A DNA stretch of 6,972 nucleotides from Nitrospinaceae bacterium. GTDB taxonomy: Bacteria; Nitrospinota; Nitrospinia; Nitrospinales; VA-1. Below, piece by piece: positions 6,153 through 6,972 of this stretch. The DNA lies in the NCBI GenBank assembly GCA_012961055.1, contig DUAA01000064.1, forward strand, positions 1 through 6,972, read 5' to 3'. Within the stretch, counting starts at the first letter, position 1. Each line of letters opens with the position of its first letter. The translations under genes were made by a program, and so were the position numbers. The notes beneath the pieces are model-generated. The model was not told where the DNA came from, ran no database searches, and saw only the letters and a program-made list of their open reading frames with translations.

Positions 6153-6972
6153 TGCTTTCCCTGAAACAACAAACCGGTCAAATGATTGTATCAGGCTTTG
6201 AGGGAACAACTCTCACCGCCAGAACTGAAGACCTGATCCTTCAACAGGGTATTGGAGGTTTAATCCTTTTCGAGCGCAACTATAAAAACCCTGACCAATT
6301 ACTTAAATTGATCAACGATCTCCAATCGCTGAACGCGGACAATTCAGAAATACCTCCACTTTTCATTTCGGTGGATCAGGAAGGGGGAAGAGTTGCTCGA
6401 CTAGGCGAACCCTTCACGCAGTTTCCTCACATGGCATGCTTGGGGCAGGCCGACTCTAATGATCTAGCCTATCGGTTCGGGCTTGGCATGGGAAAAGAAT
6501 TACGGGCAGTAGGAATTAATATGGATTACGCTCCGGTTCTAGATGTCCATTCCAACCCGGAAAACCCCATCATTGGCAAAAGGGCCCTGGACACCGACCC
6601 AGAAAAGGTAGCACGCTTAGGAACCGAACTGATTCGCGGGTTTTATGATGCAGGGGTCATTCCAGTGGGCAAACATTTCCCCGGTCACGGAGACACCTCC
6701 CAGGATTCTCACCTTACCCTACCTCGAGTCGATCGGACGCGAGAGTCTCTAGAGCAATGCGAACTGATCCCCTTTAGCCATGCTATTCAGCAAGGTCTTG
6801 AGGTTATCATGACCGCTCATGTTGTCTATCCGGCTTGGGATGCGCATCAGCCTGCTACCTTCTCCCCAACTATCATGAACGATGTGCTCAGAAATTCCCT
6901 GCAATTTGAAGGTCTTATTATGTCTGACGACCTCGAGATGCAAGCCATCGACCAAAAGCTGGAATCCATCTC
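6152..6972 (+). CDS. nagZ: Beta-N-acetylhexosaminidase, GH3 family (NagZ-like), 3' truncated by window end
   Basis: NagZ removes N-acetylglucosamine from anhydro-muropeptides in the cytoplasm during peptidoglycan recycling. The frame runs unbroken to the window edge, giving 273 residues of a protein usually about 340-380 long. GH3 NagZ motifs are GQMIVSGFEG (9-18), VDQEGGRVARL (74-84), MDYAPVLDV (124-132), KHFPGHGDTSQDSH (174-187) and GLIMSDDLEM (254-263). By family knowledge Asp185-His187 is the acid/base dyad and Asp259 the nucleophile, so the catalytic core is complete. The TTG at 6152 is chosen because SLKQQTGQ just before the ATG at 6182 matches the conserved N-terminus, and an in-frame stop at 6143-6145 bars further extension. 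There is no signal peptide, in keeping with a cytoplasmic enzyme. Its promoter should lie in or beyond the RNA gene, but I cannot place it. Confidence 0.92.
   Translation, partial: MLSLKQQTGQMIVSGFEGTTLTARTEDLILQQGIGGLILFERNYKNPDQLLKLINDLQSLNADNSEIPPLFISVDQEGGRVARLGEPFTQFPHMACLGQADSNDLAYRFGLGMGKELRAVGINMDYAPVLDVHSNPENPIIGKRALDTDPEKVARLGTELIRGFYDAGVIPVGKHFPGHGDTSQDSHLTLPRVDRTRESLEQCELIPFSHAIQQGLEVIMTAHVVYPAWDAHQPATFSPTIMNDVLRNSLQFEGLIMSDDLEMQAIDQKLESI

Noticed and set aside
6182..6184. ATG at 6182 as the nagZ start
   Set aside because: It would cut off the conserved SLKQQTGQ segment just before the first beta strand; the TTG at 6152 with GAGG upstream explains the sequence better.
5958..6209. 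Minus-strand open frame of 83 codons antisense to the nagZ start
   Set aside because: Its first codons are the complement of conserved nagZ sequence, it resembles no protein I know, and its remainder coincides with the candidate 6S RNA stems.

Overview
The window (about 45% G+C by eye) is a compact stretch of bacterial chromosome with no mobile elements. It suggests a Gram-negative bacterium that makes menaquinone by the futalosine route (mqnC). It has a cytoplasmic NagZ-type murein-recycling enzyme and a fused siroheme/heme gene (cobA-hemD). This mix fits Nitrospinota- or deltaproteobacteria-like lineages. That placement is inference from gene content and sequence flavour, not a database match.

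Layout, left to right. (1) Positions 1-64 hold the last codons of an upstream gene, possibly pdxA, whose stop overlaps the rsmA start in an ATGA junction. rsmA (16S rRNA dimethyladenosine methyltransferase) follows. (2) After 96 bp comes a bifunctional uroporphyrinogen-III C-methyltransferase/uroporphyrinogen-III synthase. (3) A 171-bp intergenic region carries the best promoter in the window (TTGCCA, 17 bp, TATAAT). It opens a tight operon: a small cytoplasmic parvulin-type prolyl isomerase, a VOC (glyoxalase-fold) protein, and mqnC, whose start overlaps the VOC stop. (4) Convergent to these, on the minus strand, is a stand-alone beta-ketoacyl-ACP synthase with type II polyketide (KS-alpha)-like active-site contexts. 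(5) Upstream of it, about 309 bp lack a protein gene but fold, as minus-strand RNA, into a rod of about 193 nt with a long closing stem, a central bubble and an apical hairpin. I read this as a candidate 6S RNA (ssrS). (6) A nagZ-like GH3 beta-N-acetylhexosaminidase starts at a TTG almost exactly at the 5' end of the RNA, on the opposite strand, and runs off the right edge.

The genes are mostly housekeeping: ribosome maturation, tetrapyrrole branch point, menaquinone synthesis, acyl-chain condensation, cell-wall recycling and, if correct, global RNA-polymerase control. The most noteworthy items are the unannotated structured RNA, its head-to-head overlap with nagZ, the VOC gene translationally coupled to mqnC, and the divergent ketosynthase. 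Several genes lack a clear Shine-Dalgarno sequence.
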